Source: Ignavibacteria bacterium (GTDB lineage: Bacteria > Bacteroidota > Ignavibacteria > Tepidaquicellales > Tepidaquicellaceae). Taken from it: DNA of 64,000 nt. The stretch is taken from contig DATAJP010000004.1 in assembly GCA_036262055.1 (NCBI GenBank), positions 62,001 to 126,000 on the forward strand. The letters run 5' to 3'. Both the position numbers and the translations under genes were made by a program. Numbering within the stretch: the first letter of the stretch is position 1; every line of letters begins with the position of its first letter. The notes beneath the pieces were generated by a model that was not told where the DNA came from, did not search any database, and saw only the letters and a program-made list of their open reading frames with translations. This document shows, one piece after another, positions 55,053-63,943 of the stretch.

Positions 55053-58000
55053 TTCTTATATGTCTTAAATTCAAGAATCACTTTAGTTCCTTCGCCTAAT
55101 TTCGATTCAAATTTTATTTTCGCTTTCATGTCATCGAGTGATTTTTTAGTTATTGCAAGTCCAAGCCCCATTCCCGATGATTTCGTTGAAAAATTCGGCT
55201 CAAAAAGCTTCTTTTGAGTATCTTTATCCATCCCGATACCGTCATCGGCAATTTCAATTTTGAATTTTCCGTCGATTCTGACCGAATTTATTTCGATTAC
55301 ACCCTTCTTAATTATTGCCTGAATTGAATTTTTAATCAGGTTCTGAAAAATTCTGTTCAGCTCCTGCTTGTCTGCAACAATTTTTGTGTCGCTGTCATTC
55401 AGTTCGATTTTGAATTTTATGTTCGGATGGTTTGAATATAAAGAAATTACATCTTCAAGAACTTCATTTGCATAAAGCGGCTCATAGTTTCGCTTCGGAA
55501 GCTTTGCAAAATATGAAAACTCGGTTGCAATCCTGTTAAGCTTATCAATTTCATTGGAAATCATTTTCTTGGTCTTATATAGAACCTCATGAAAAGTTTT
55601 TTGGTCGCCAGATTTATAAATTTCCGCAAGATACTGTATCGACAGCTTCATTGGCGTAAGCGGGTTTTTAATTTCATGCGCAACTCTTCGCGCAATGTCA
55701 CGCCACGCTTCTTCCCTTTCTGCTTTTTTCAGCTCAGCTCTCGATTTTTCAAGCTCAACTGTCATTATATTAAATGACCTCACTAAATCCCCCAGCTCAT
55801 CGTTTCGGTTAATGTCTATTGCAACGTTAATATCTCCTTTGGAAACCTTTTCTGTTGCATTCCTTAATGCAAGAATCGGCGAAGAAATTTTTTCGGTTAA
55901 GAAGCTGACGACAATTAGCAAAATTATAATTACAATAAAGTAAATCCCAAAGATAAACGTCAGTGTTTCTGTCAGCTCCTCGTTGATTTCATTCTGCCTG
56001 TAAACAAGCTGTGATGAAATTATTCCAACAAGGTTATTTCGCGCATCCCGTAACGGTTTATAACCCACAAGATACGAGAACCTTCCGATATCCTGATTAT
56101 CAAGAAATAAATCCTTTTTGAGATAAATAAGGTTATATGCTGCTTCAGCGCTTACACGCGTGTCAAGCAAATCTGACTTATAAAGCTCTTCATTTGTTGT
56201 GCTTACAAGGCGGTTCTTTAAATATAAATTAAAATTTTTATCGAACTGTGAAATATTCCGGTTAATAAATTCCTTCTGAATTGTTTTTAAGCTGTCCTGG
56301 TTTGAAATAAAACTTAATGTAAAATTAATTCCTTTCAAGCTCTCATTAAGCAGATTCAAATCTGATACAATCTGATTTTTCTGGTCAACATCGTTTTTGT
56401 CGATGATAAACGACCTTGTATAAATCGCAAGAAAAACAATCGGAATTACCGATACAATCAGAAATGAAACAAATAATTTTTCTCTGAAGTTAAGCCGGAA
56501 CGATTTATTTTTTAACAAATAATATATTGCTAAAATAAAATACAGAGCCAGAAATATTATAAGCGTAAATAAAATAAACTTCAGATAAAAAAACGTTATG
56601 ACTTTGAAGTCATCACGTTTGATGCTGACAGAATAAACTTTTTCACCATTGCCGTTTGTGTTTTCATTCTCGCTCACATTTTCAAAATTGCTCGAAAGTA
56701 TATAAAAAGTTCTATATTTTTCATCGTTTATCGTCTCCATCCTCCACACAGATTTTGTTTCTGAATTTTTAAGATATTCCTTAAAAATGCTGAGTGAATT
56801 GACTGTTGATTTTGAGACATCAGGATCAGTTGAGCTTATAATTTCACCGTTCACATATTCAGTTAAGACAGGGTCGGAAATTAATTTATTAAGTATGTTG
56901 CTTCGATTATAATTCTTAAATAATTCGGCTGATGTCTGCAGAAGAAAATTCCTCGATTCTGAATGAATCGTGATAACCAAATACCCGAGAATACGGGCGA
57001 ATGGCGTTCCTTTTAAATCCTGTTTTTCAATCGGAGCAATGCCGACATAAAATTTTTCTTCCGGATTTTTGAGTATCGCTATATTCTCTATTATGACCGG
57101 TGATTGCTCTTCGTTAAGCGAATCAAGAACAAGTGTTTCATCACTTAAACCCATTTCATCTATAATATTTGCCGTATCCGAAATTTCAAGCGTATCAAGA
57201 TTTTTATATATCTGCTGAAGGGAGATGTTATATCCCTTTTCAAAAAAATTCTTATTAAGGAATGTGATAATATCATTCGTGTTAAGCTTTGCATCGTTGA
57301 TATTAAAATCGCTTAATATTTTTCTGTTTGTATCGAGAATTACTACAGCAGAATTAAAATCTTCGGAATTGAGCTTGCTTTCCGCCCACAAGTAAAATGC
57401 AAGTTTTGGCAGAAGATTTTTATCATTCAAATCATTTTCAAACCTTGTAAGCGAAGAAAGATTCATTAATTCATTTGATATAGTAAAATTAATTCTTTCA
57501 TCTTCATCTTCAGCTAATTTTTGCGCTATAATTTCAACATATCTTGTTTCTTGCGAAGTTATCTTCGTTATTATAATAAACGGAACTATGACTATGCATA
57601 TGAGAATAAAAATGGAAAAGGTTTTAAGATTTAAGACTCTGTAATCCGGCTTTAATAATAAATTTTTCTTTATGTAGAACACAAAAAGAAATATTGAAAC
57701 AATTAAAAATATGCGCTGATAATACTCCAGGTCAAAAGAAGGGATAAACCATTCGATTAGCTGGTTTACAATTAAAAATACAATTAAAAATGTGATGATA
57801 TTGTATCTTTTAAAAAATTCTTTATCCGAGAACAATACTATATTCCTGAATGCAAATGCAATCTGAACAAGAAAAGTTATCAATGAAAATGAAATAAATA
57901 GAATGGATAACTGCACCAAAAAAAGCTCTTTATCGGGAATTATTTGAGACCTGTCAAAAAAATTAAGATTGGAATCGGAAATTATAACTTTTATTATCAG

Positions 58001-59206
58001 CCCTAATGCTTCAAGAACAAAGAAAAATCCTGCAAGATAAACAGCTATCTTAACATTTCTGAACCAAATCCTTTGTTCCTCTATTATCGGTTCGGCGACT
58101 TTATATCTATATTGAATTATAACCGAATATGCACATATAATCAGAAGACAAATTGACGTTAAAAATAATGCTCCTATTGACTTTAGAATTCCAAACCCGA
58201 ACGGTGAAGCGTAAAACGACGGTGAGAAAATATCGCTGTCAAATGACTTAGATGGGAATCCCATCCACAGCAAAAAATATCTTATTAAAATCATAACAAG
58301 AGCAAAAATAAAAATTTGAATACTCTTGTTTTGAATTTTGTTTAAAAGCAGAATTGTTATTGTAATTACAATAAACGCGAGAAAAAACGCGAGAACGGAA
58401 ACATATTTGTTTTTAAATTCAGTTATATTTTGCACGTATTGCTCTTTCTCGAAACTGCTTATGAACAACTTTCCGATTTGAACGTCATTTAAACCAATAA
58501 TATCAACCGGTATATATCCCGAATATTTAATGGAATCATATTCAATTTTTCCGGATATCGAATTTGCAGTAATTAAGTCTGCACTCACATTCATGTTTTC
58601 GCTTATTTCCTGAGTCAACCCGAAGTCAGGAAAAAACTGATTCTTTAACTGAAATTTTATGTCGATTAATTCAGAGGTGAGGCAGACACCTATTACTTTT
58701 CCGCCGGGTACTGTTATGGGAGCATAAATAATGTAATAAGTATAAAATCCGACGTTCTTTAAAACAGAAAACTTTCCGCCTGCAAGAGTTTTTTGTAAAA
58801 GGAAATATTCCGGCTGCAATTGTCTGCCTTTAAATGCAAAAAGCTCAAGCTTTGTGTTGTAAATCTCAACCTGATAACCGGAGTTAAGATTCAGGTCTAT
58901 TAAATATTCAAAAGTTTTTCGGAAATTATTTTCGAGAAGATTGTTAATAACAATTGAGTCTTTTACGATGCGGTTTGATAAATCTCCGATTTCATTTTTA
59001 TAATCATTAAAAATATTCTTTACATCCGAAATATTTTTATTATTTTTTTCCGAGGAAATATCATTCCACCCGGATTCTGATTTATTGATAATAACCGATG
59101 TTATTATATTGATTGCCAGAATCCAACCTATAATGAAAAAAGCGATTAAAATAAGAACTTTTAACCGCTTATCAAAAATATTTGATAAAATATTTTTTAT
59201 TTTAAT
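55049..59206 (-). CDS. Giant NtrY-like sensor histidine kinase (noncanonical start, about 1385 aa)
   Basis: The first ATG/GTG/TTG start in frame is TTG at 58819 (1256 aa), but the frame stays open for 129 more codons up to a stop at 59213-59215. These encode 'RLKVLILIAFFIIGWILAIN', an obvious membrane helix, and a coherent extracytoplasmic region. An ATT at 59206 (overlapping the upstream TAA) or ATA at 59200 is therefore the likely start. Layout: helix 1, sensor region (~40-270), a block of about eight helices, second outer region (~550-830), two helices, third outer region, helix, HAMP ('ISSPILALRNATEKVSKGDI'), HisKA ('RRVAHEIKNPLTPMKLSI') and ATPase ('GIGMDKDTQ', 'SGMGLGLAITKK'). Resembles NtrY; the signal is unknown and no response regulator is adjacent. 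Confidence 0.85.
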   Translation of the reverse strand: MKIKNILSNIFDKRLKVLILIAFFIIGWILAINIITSVIINKSESGWNDISSEKNNKNISDVKNIFNDYKNEIGDLSNRIVKDSIVINNLLENNFRKTFEYLIDLNLNSGYQVEIYNTKLELFAFKGRQLQPEYFLLQKTLAGGKFSVLKNVGFYTYYIIYAPITVPGGKVIGVCLTSELIDIKFQLKNQFFPDFGLTQEISENMNVSADLITANSISGKIEYDSIKYSGYIPVDIIGLNDVQIGKLFISSFEKEQYVQNITEFKNKYVSVLAFFLAFIVITITILLLNKIQNKSIQIFIFALVMILIRYFLLWMGFPSKSFDSDIFSPSFYASPFGFGILKSIGALFLTSICLLIICAYSVIIQYRYKVAEPIIEEQRIWFRNVKIAVYLAGFFFVLEALGLIIKVIISDSNLNFFDRSQIIPDKELFLVQLSILFISFSLITFLVQIAFAFRNIVLFSDKEFFKRYNIITFLIVFLIVNQLIEWFIPSFDLEYYQRIFLIVSIFLFVFYIKKNLLLKPDYRVLNLKTFSIFILICIVIVPFIIITKITSQETRYVEIIAQKLAEDEDERINFTISNELMNLSSLTRFENDLNDKNLLPKLAFYLWAESKLNSEDFNSAVVILDTNRKILSDFNINDAKLNTNDIITFLNKNFFEKGYNISLQQIYKNLDTLEISDTANIIDEMGLSDETLVLDSLNEEQSPVIIENIAILKNPEEKFYVGIAPIEKQDLKGTPFARILGYLVITIHSESRNFLLQTSAELFKNYNRSNILNKLISDPVLTEYVNGEIISSTDPDVSKSTVNSLSIFKEYLKNSETKSVWRMETINDEKYRTFYILSSNFENVSENENTNGNGEKVYSVSIKRDDFKVITFFYLKFILFTLIIFLALYFILAIYYLLKNKSFRLNFREKLFVSFLIVSVIPIVFLAIYTRSFIIDKNDVDQKNQIVSDLNLLNESLKGINFTLSFISNQDSLKTIQKEFINRNISQFDKNFNLYLKNRLVSTTNEELYKSDLLDTRVSAEAAYNLIYLKKDLFLDNQDIGRFSYLVGYKPLRDARNNLVGIISSQLVYRQNEINEELTETLTFIFGIYFIVIIILLIVVSFLTEKISSPILALRNATEKVSKGDINVAIDINRNDELGDLVRSFNIMTVELEKSRAELKKAEREEAWRDIARRVAHEIKNPLTPMKLSIQYLAEIYKSGDQKTFHEVLYKTKKMISNEIDKLNRIATEFSYFAKLPKRNYEPLYANEVLEDVISLYSNHPNIKFKIELNDSDTKIVADKQELNRIFQNLIKNSIQAIIKKGVIEINSVRIDGKFKIEIADDGIGMDKDTQKKLFEPNFSTKSSGMGLGLAITKKSLDDMKAKIKFESKLGEGTKVILEFKTYKN

Positions 59207-59669
59207 TAATGTTTAATTGGTATATATACCACTTATTATTATTATATTTCAGTGAAATCGTGACTCCAAGCTCGACTGTTCCGCTTCCTTTGTTGTATTT
59301 ATAAACACCTGTTGCATATGCAAAATTATTTTTTCTGTGTGAACGCTTATATTTGAATGAATAAATACGAAAAAAATTAAAAAAATCCGTAATAATGAGT
59401 TCTGCTTGCGATGAGCTATAGTATCCTTTATCCGATCCGATTACATTTAAATATACATCTTCATTGAAATAAATACTGATTAAGCTAACATTGTTATCAA
59501 TAAGACCTTTACCTATGTCTTTGAAAGTCTGTTTGCACATACTGCTCTTAAGACGTTCATCCTTTAGCTTATCTTCATCGCCTTTTCTCCAATTTAATTC
59601 AGAAGCTGAAACGCTCTGATATAAAAAACAGACAATAATAAAACTTAAACTGTAAAAGAATCCCTTCAA
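59202..59669 (-). CDS. DUF4783-like exported protein (NTF2-like fold)
   Basis: The open frame extends upstream to a TTG at 59720, but a TTG at 59669 gives a clean signal peptide ('KGFFYSLSFIIVCFLYQSVSA') and is preferred (155 aa). The mature part, 'FKDIGKGLIDNNVSLISIYF', 'SSSQAELIITDFFNFFRIYS' and 'VTISLKYNNNKWYIYQLNIN', matches the helix-strand pattern of DUF4783 (NTF2-like, found across Bacteroidota). Its function is unknown. Its stop codon overlaps the proposed ATT start of the giant kinase, so the kinase may depend on its translation. Confidence 0.75.
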   Translation of the reverse strand: MKGFFYSLSFIIVCFLYQSVSASELNWRKGDEDKLKDERLKSSMCKQTFKDIGKGLIDNNVSLISIYFNEDVYLNVIGSDKGYYSSSQAELIITDFFNFFRIYSFKYKRSHRKNNFAYATGVYKYNKGSGTVELGVTISLKYNNNKWYIYQLNIN

Positions 59670-59763
59670 TACAAACCCTTTGTTTTTCAAAAAATTACTT
59701 AAATTATGATGAGAAATCAACTTTGTTATTTAGCTTTTATGAGCGAAAAACTTAAAAATTATC

Positions 59764-62139
59764 CTAAAAATTATCAGATGAGAACACTATTCTGAAATTT
59801 TCACCCTTTTTAAAATTATTTAATCTCCATGCAAAATCGAGCCGGAATAAGCCCAAAATGCCACCTACTCCAACACCCGCCTCCTGATATATACCGTCAG
59901 TTGCTGAAAATCCTTTATAAATGGAAAGGTCATAGTTTGACTTTCGGATTTCAGACTTTCCTGCATTATAAAAAGCGATAAAATTTAGATTATTTAATAC
60001 CGGAACATTCCCCCAGAAAAATTTACCGAAATTATTTTCAAAATTAATGTAATATAATCTGTCCCCAAGAAATTCCTGATAGTCCATAGCTTTAAAATTA
60101 AGTGCCGCATTTATGCCGCCCGGGTTTGCATTAAAATATGCAAGACTTTGATATGGCACTGTTCCGCTCATGTGTGTAATTCCGGCTTTGTATGTCATAT
60201 TTAAAAAATAAGTCAATTGATTCCTGCCCTGCAGAAGCAAAGAATACTTTCTGAAATCATAAGTGCTTTGAAGTTTCTTCGATGAGTTTTCATATGAAAA
60301 TTGTAGTGTTGGGAAATCCGTCATCCTTATTCTCGACTCGTTGTCATCCCCCCAGTCAATATATTTATATTCATTCGGGTCTATTCTCAGTGAAAATCCT
60401 ACTGCTCTTAAAAATGCATCATTAATAGGCGGGTTTGCTCTTGAAATTTCATCTCTCTTTCTGAAACTATAATCAGTATTTGTAAAAGCTGAAGTTTGCT
60501 TTTCCTGATGATAGCTTATACCCAATCTTAGTTGTGGAATTGTTGAGGCATTCAATGATACACGGTAGCCCGATGCATAATAATAATCATATTCATCTTT
60601 CTTATCAATTAAAGCCCTGAATGAGTTATAAAATCTTGCCATAGAGCCAACATTAAAATTCAAAGGTTCAAGCTCCCTGAATAAACTTATGTTAAGCACA
60701 AGTGATTTATCAGCAAGAAATCTGTTTGTGAAAGACAAACTGTATTTTGTTTTTTTATCCGATAAGCCATAACCAAATTCTCCATTTACAAATGTTCTGA
60801 ATTTTTCCGAAGTATAATTCGCGTTTAATCCAAGATAAGTTCCTTCAACACGGTTAAAATGGAAGTAATTTATAGGAACGCTTGAAATATATTTTCCATA
60901 TGTAAGCGAAAGCGGACTTATATTGATTTGCCCTGCTTTCATTCTTTCATTTCTTTCTATTTCCTTATATGCATAATTTTCTTCAGGTGTATTGGCAATT
61001 ATCTGGTTTTCTCTCCAGTAAGCAGAATCTTTCTTAGCATCAGGAAGAACTTTAATGATATACTTATCAAAAGTTCCGGGAGGCGCAGGAACATTAATCG
61101 TATAATCCGTTACGACAGAAAATACTTCTGCTTTCAATTTCACAACACCTGCCAAAGAACCGTTTCCGTAAATCTGGTTATCTGTGGGAAGCCAGTAAAC
61201 ATTATTATTTGCATCTTTAAACTGTGAAAATTTTTGCTTAAAATTTATTGCATCAAAAAATCTGAGCTTGGCAGCATTGTTAACGTTCAAATCTATTTTC
61301 ATTAAGGAAAAAATGCTGTCAGCTATGTATAATGTTCCGTAAAATTGCGGCACAACCTCGGAATTATTTTTCATTTCAATTTTAAAAATCGGGAGCGAAT
61401 CCATAAATGTCGTTCCGAGCAATCTGTAGTCATAATTATCAAATGCATCATCGCTCAGAGGTCCCGGGACTTTCACCTGCTCTAAATCAATAGTATTCTC
61501 ATAAAAATTTACTATGAACGGCAGTGCTACTCCCTGTCTTGTGTTCGCAGTTTCTTTTTTTGCCTTAATAACTTCTTTATATAAATCAGGTTTTTTAAAA
61601 AATCCTTCCGTTTCGGATTCAAGAATTGCGACAATGCCTAAACCGTTTTTGCTGGTGTCTTTATTTTGAATTAATGTATCTTTAACCGACATTTGGTTCG
61701 ACCAAAGCACCAGCTTGGAATAAGCATTATAATTATATTCTTTCAGATTTTTATTAAATTGATTTTTATACCTGATTGCGTTTCGTATAATTTCATAGGC
61801 GGGGTCTTCACCGCTAACGACTATTTCTTCAGTTAAAATTTCAGATTGACGCAGATAAATGTCTCTCTCAGCATCACTTTCTTCAAGATTAACATAAATT
61901 GAATCCGTAAAATATCCTATGTGCGACACAAATATTTTATAATAACCCGGAGGCAAAACAAACTTGTATTTTCCTTCTTCATCTGAAGTAGTAACAAAAT
62001 TAGATCCATCAACTTTGAGTGTAACAAAAGCTAAAGAAGCATTATAATTATTATCGAAGACTTTGCCTGTAAGCTGGTATGTTTGCGAAAAAACTAATTG
62101 CGGAATTAGAATTAAACAAAACAAGTAAAATTTTATCAT
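59764..62139 (-). CDS. DUF5686 outer-membrane protein with carboxypeptidase-regulatory-like domain
   Basis: A 791-residue exported protein (signal peptide MIKFYLFCLILIPQLVFSQ). Residues about 20-100 are a carboxypeptidase-D regulatory-like sandwich ('YQLTGKVFDNNYNASLAFVT', 'TTSDEEGKYKFVLPPGYYKI'). The rest is DUF5686 ('DPAYEIIRNAIRYKNQFNKN', 'NAYSKLVLW') ending in a predicted outer-membrane barrel ('GVGVGGILGLFRLDFAWRLN'). In this group such proteins resemble the N-terminal part of SusC/TonB-dependent proteins but lack a plug; the function is unknown. The ATG overlaps the rsmG stop by one base (TGATG). The DUF4783 gene is 43 bp downstream. Confidence 0.88.
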   Translation of the reverse strand: MIKFYLFCLILIPQLVFSQTYQLTGKVFDNNYNASLAFVTLKVDGSNFVTTSDEEGKYKFVLPPGYYKIFVSHIGYFTDSIYVNLEESDAERDIYLRQSEILTEEIVVSGEDPAYEIIRNAIRYKNQFNKNLKEYNYNAYSKLVLWSNQMSVKDTLIQNKDTSKNGLGIVAILESETEGFFKKPDLYKEVIKAKKETANTRQGVALPFIVNFYENTIDLEQVKVPGPLSDDAFDNYDYRLLGTTFMDSLPIFKIEMKNNSEVVPQFYGTLYIADSIFSLMKIDLNVNNAAKLRFFDAINFKQKFSQFKDANNNVYWLPTDNQIYGNGSLAGVVKLKAEVFSVVTDYTINVPAPPGTFDKYIIKVLPDAKKDSAYWRENQIIANTPEENYAYKEIERNERMKAGQINISPLSLTYGKYISSVPINYFHFNRVEGTYLGLNANYTSEKFRTFVNGEFGYGLSDKKTKYSLSFTNRFLADKSLVLNISLFRELEPLNFNVGSMARFYNSFRALIDKKDEYDYYYASGYRVSLNASTIPQLRLGISYHQEKQTSAFTNTDYSFRKRDEISRANPPINDAFLRAVGFSLRIDPNEYKYIDWGDDNESRIRMTDFPTLQFSYENSSKKLQSTYDFRKYSLLLQGRNQLTYFLNMTYKAGITHMSGTVPYQSLAYFNANPGGINAALNFKAMDYQEFLGDRLYYINFENNFGKFFWGNVPVLNNLNFIAFYNAGKSEIRKSNYDLSIYKGFSATDGIYQEAGVGVGGILGLFRLDFAWRLNNFKKGENFRIVFSSDNF

Positions 62140-62783
62140 CAGTCTTTTTGTAAAATTACAAGTTTTTTTTCAATTAAACCGTATTTTTCAGGAAAAGAAA
62201 AATCAATTATTTTATGTTGAACTTCAGGATATTTTTTTGAAAGCTCGTTCAGCTCTTCAGCTAAATCGCCACCTTTTAGACACAAAAATTTACCCGAAAG
62301 TTTCAAAAATTTGTGCGAAAATTTATATAAATTCGCCAGAGTTGTCACCGCTTTTGCAGTCACATAATCGAATTTTCCCTCGTACTTCAGAAAATCTGCA
62401 AAATCTTCAGCACGTCCTGTTATTGCATCAATTTTAGTCAAACTGAGACGATTTATCATGTCCCTCACAGCATTAATTTTCTTTGCAATGGAATCTATAA
62501 GCAATAAATCCAATTCAGGATATAATAGTTTCAAAGGAATTCCCGGTAGTCCCCCGCCTGTGCCGACATCGACAATTTTTTCATTACCTTTCAATGGATA
62601 ATCTTTAAGAAAATAAATCGAACCGATAATGTATTTTTCAATAGATTCCGTTTTTCTGCTTACAAGATTTATTTTATCATTCCACTCAAAAACTAATTTT
62701 TCATATTGTTTGAATTGTCCGATTTTGTCATCAACATTATTAAATCCCAATTCATCATTTAAAAAAGAACGAAGAAGCTCCAT
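62139..62783 (-). CDS. rsmG: 16S rRNA (guanine-527 N7) methyltransferase
   Basis: Methylates G527 of 16S rRNA using SAM. The RsmG pattern is clear: 'WNDKINLVSRKTESIEKYII', the SAM loop 'IVDVGTGGGLPGIPLKLLYP', 'LLIDSIAKKINAVRDMI' and 'VTAKAVTTLANLYKF'. An upstream in-frame TTG (62789) exists, but the ATG at 62783 two codons later gives the usual 'MELLRSFL' N-terminus and is chosen (214 aa). First gene of the minus-strand operon, followed by the DUF5686 gene with a one-base overlap; no gidA (mnmG) neighbour is present. Confidence 0.95.
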   Translation of the reverse strand: MELLRSFLNDELGFNNVDDKIGQFKQYEKLVFEWNDKINLVSRKTESIEKYIIGSIYFLKDYPLKGNEKIVDVGTGGGLPGIPLKLLYPELDLLLIDSIAKKINAVRDMINRLSLTKIDAITGRAEDFADFLKYEGKFDYVTAKAVTTLANLYKFSHKFLKLSGKFLCLKGGDLAEELNELSKKYPEVQHKIIDFSFPEKYGLIEKKLVILQKD

Positions 62784-62819
62784 TAACAAAAGTTAATTTT
62801 AAATAAAATTTGAATTTTG

Positions 62820-62849
62820 TATAATAATATAGTTTCAAGCTATATTATT
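62820..62849 (+). promoter_or_regulatory. -10-like TATAAT and overlapping hairpin upstream of the GNAT gene
   Basis: TATAAT at 62820-62825 is overlapped by a perfect 10-bp inverted repeat AATAATATAG (62823-62832) / CTATATTATT (62840-62849) with a 7-base loop, 22 bases before the ATG. No good -35 is visible at 17 bp. The palindrome spans the expected transcription start, which would suit an operator; the role is inferred. Confidence 0.4.
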
Positions 62850-62871
62850 TATTAATCTAATTAAATTCAAA

Positions 62872-63720
62872 ATGCAGGATTATGTAATCAGAAATATGAC
62901 ACGTAAAGACCTTGACATTGCAATAGAATGGGCTGCTCAGGAAGGATGGAATCCCGGCTTGAAAGATGCTGATTGCTTTTATCAGACCGACCCGAATGGA
63001 TTTTTTATCGGTGAACTTGACGGTGAGCCGATTTCAACGATTTCTGCTGTAAAATATGGAAATGAGTTCGGTTTTATTGGTTTTTATATTGTCAAAAACG
63101 AATTCAGAGGTCACGGTTATGGTCATAAAATCTGGCAGGTCGCTTCTGATTATCTGAAAGATATCTGCTCGGGGTTGGACGGTGTGGTTGCACAGCAAGC
63201 AAGCTATGAAAGCCATGGCTACGTAAAAGCATTTAACCAGTTTCGTTTCGAAGAACAAGATGTAAGAGGTGCACGCGAAAGCGAAATACTTGATATAAAA
63301 AATATTCCATTTGAAAAAATTTTTGAATACGATAATCACATTGTGAAATATAATCGTAAAACTTTTTTAAACTGCTGGTTGAACATGGAAGGAACTTATG
63401 CGTGCGGAATTATGCGCAAAGACAAAAATGATAAAGTCGTTGGTTACGGATTAATTCGCCACTGCCGCAACGGATTCAAAATCGGTCCGTTGTTTGCCGA
63501 TGATTTCGTTATTGCAGAAAAAATTTATCTGGCACTCGCAGACTATGCGACGGGAAATACCGTTTATCTCGATGTTCCCGAAGCAAATAAAATGGGATTA
63601 GAGCTTGCAAAAAAATATGTCCGCAAATATGTCTTTGAAACAGCACGAATGTATAAGAATGGTTTTTTAAATCAGGAAACCGGCAAAATTTTCGGAGTAA
63701 CTACGTTTGAGTTAGGGTGA
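62872..63720 (+). CDS. GNAT N-acetyltransferase with C-terminal second GNAT-like domain
   Basis: A 282-residue cytosolic protein. The first GNAT domain (1-~140) shows 'VIRNMTRKDLDIAIEWAAQE' and the acetyl-CoA loop 'KNEFRGHGYGHKIWQVASDY' (R/Q-x-x-G-x-G/A). The C-terminal half ('MRKDKNDKVVGYGLIRHC', 'FKIGPLFADDFVIAEKIYLA', 'LDVPEANKMGLELAKKY') matches the YitH/HolE-type second acetyltransferase-like domain (Acetyltransf_18). The substrate is unknown. It is monocistronic, with its own promoter-like palindrome upstream and REP-like elements downstream. Confidence 0.9.
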   Translation: MQDYVIRNMTRKDLDIAIEWAAQEGWNPGLKDADCFYQTDPNGFFIGELDGEPISTISAVKYGNEFGFIGFYIVKNEFRGHGYGHKIWQVASDYLKDICSGLDGVVAQQASYESHGYVKAFNQFRFEEQDVRGARESEILDIKNIPFEKIFEYDNHIVKYNRKTFLNCWLNMEGTYACGIMRKDKNDKVVGYGLIRHCRNGFKIGPLFADDFVIAEKIYLALADYATGNTVYLDVPEANKMGLELAKKYVRKYVFETARMYKNGFLNQETGKIFGVTTFELG

Positions 63721-63757
63721 TACTGCTTTTTTACACTGATTATAAAATTGCAATTTT

Positions 63758-63783
63758 GTCATTCCCGCGTAGGCGGGAATCCA
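63758..63783 (-). repeat. REP-like palindromic element, copy 4 (inverted)
   Basis: GTCATTCCCGC...GGCGGGAATCC on the plus strand, inverted relative to copies 1, 3 and 5. It begins 38 bp after the GNAT stop. It forms an inverted pair with copy 5. Confidence 0.82.
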
Positions 63784-63828
63784 AAGAATAAAGATTCAAA
63801 AGATTTATTTTAGTCCATCAAGAATTTT

Positions 63829-63884
63829 TATGAGAAATAATACTTTCTCGTCTCGTTTGCATAATAACATTTTTATTTCTCATA
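63829..63884. repeat. 10-bp inverted repeat between the two REP copies
   Basis: TATGAGAAAT (63829-63838) and ATTTCTCATA (63875-63884) are perfect inverted copies 36 bases apart, in the centre of the segment bounded by REP copies 4 and 5. The enclosed sequence has no coding potential that I can see. Confidence 0.55.
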
Positions 63885-63897
63885 TCATCTTTGCCTA

Positions 63898-63922
63898 GAT
63901 TCCCGCCTGCGCGGGAATGACA
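63898..63922 (+). repeat. REP-like palindromic element, copy 5
   Basis: GATTCCCGCC...GCGGGAATGAC, the same orientation as copies 1 and 3. With copy 4 it makes a head-to-head doublet enclosing about 115 bases, a BIME-like arrangement. Confidence 0.82.
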
Positions 63923-63943
63923 AACATTAGTAACTAAAACAAA

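Noticed and set aside
58820-59201. A 380-base intergenic gap upstream of the giant kinase
   Set aside because: Translation shows an uninterrupted in-frame N-terminus with a membrane helix, so it is coding rather than intergenic.
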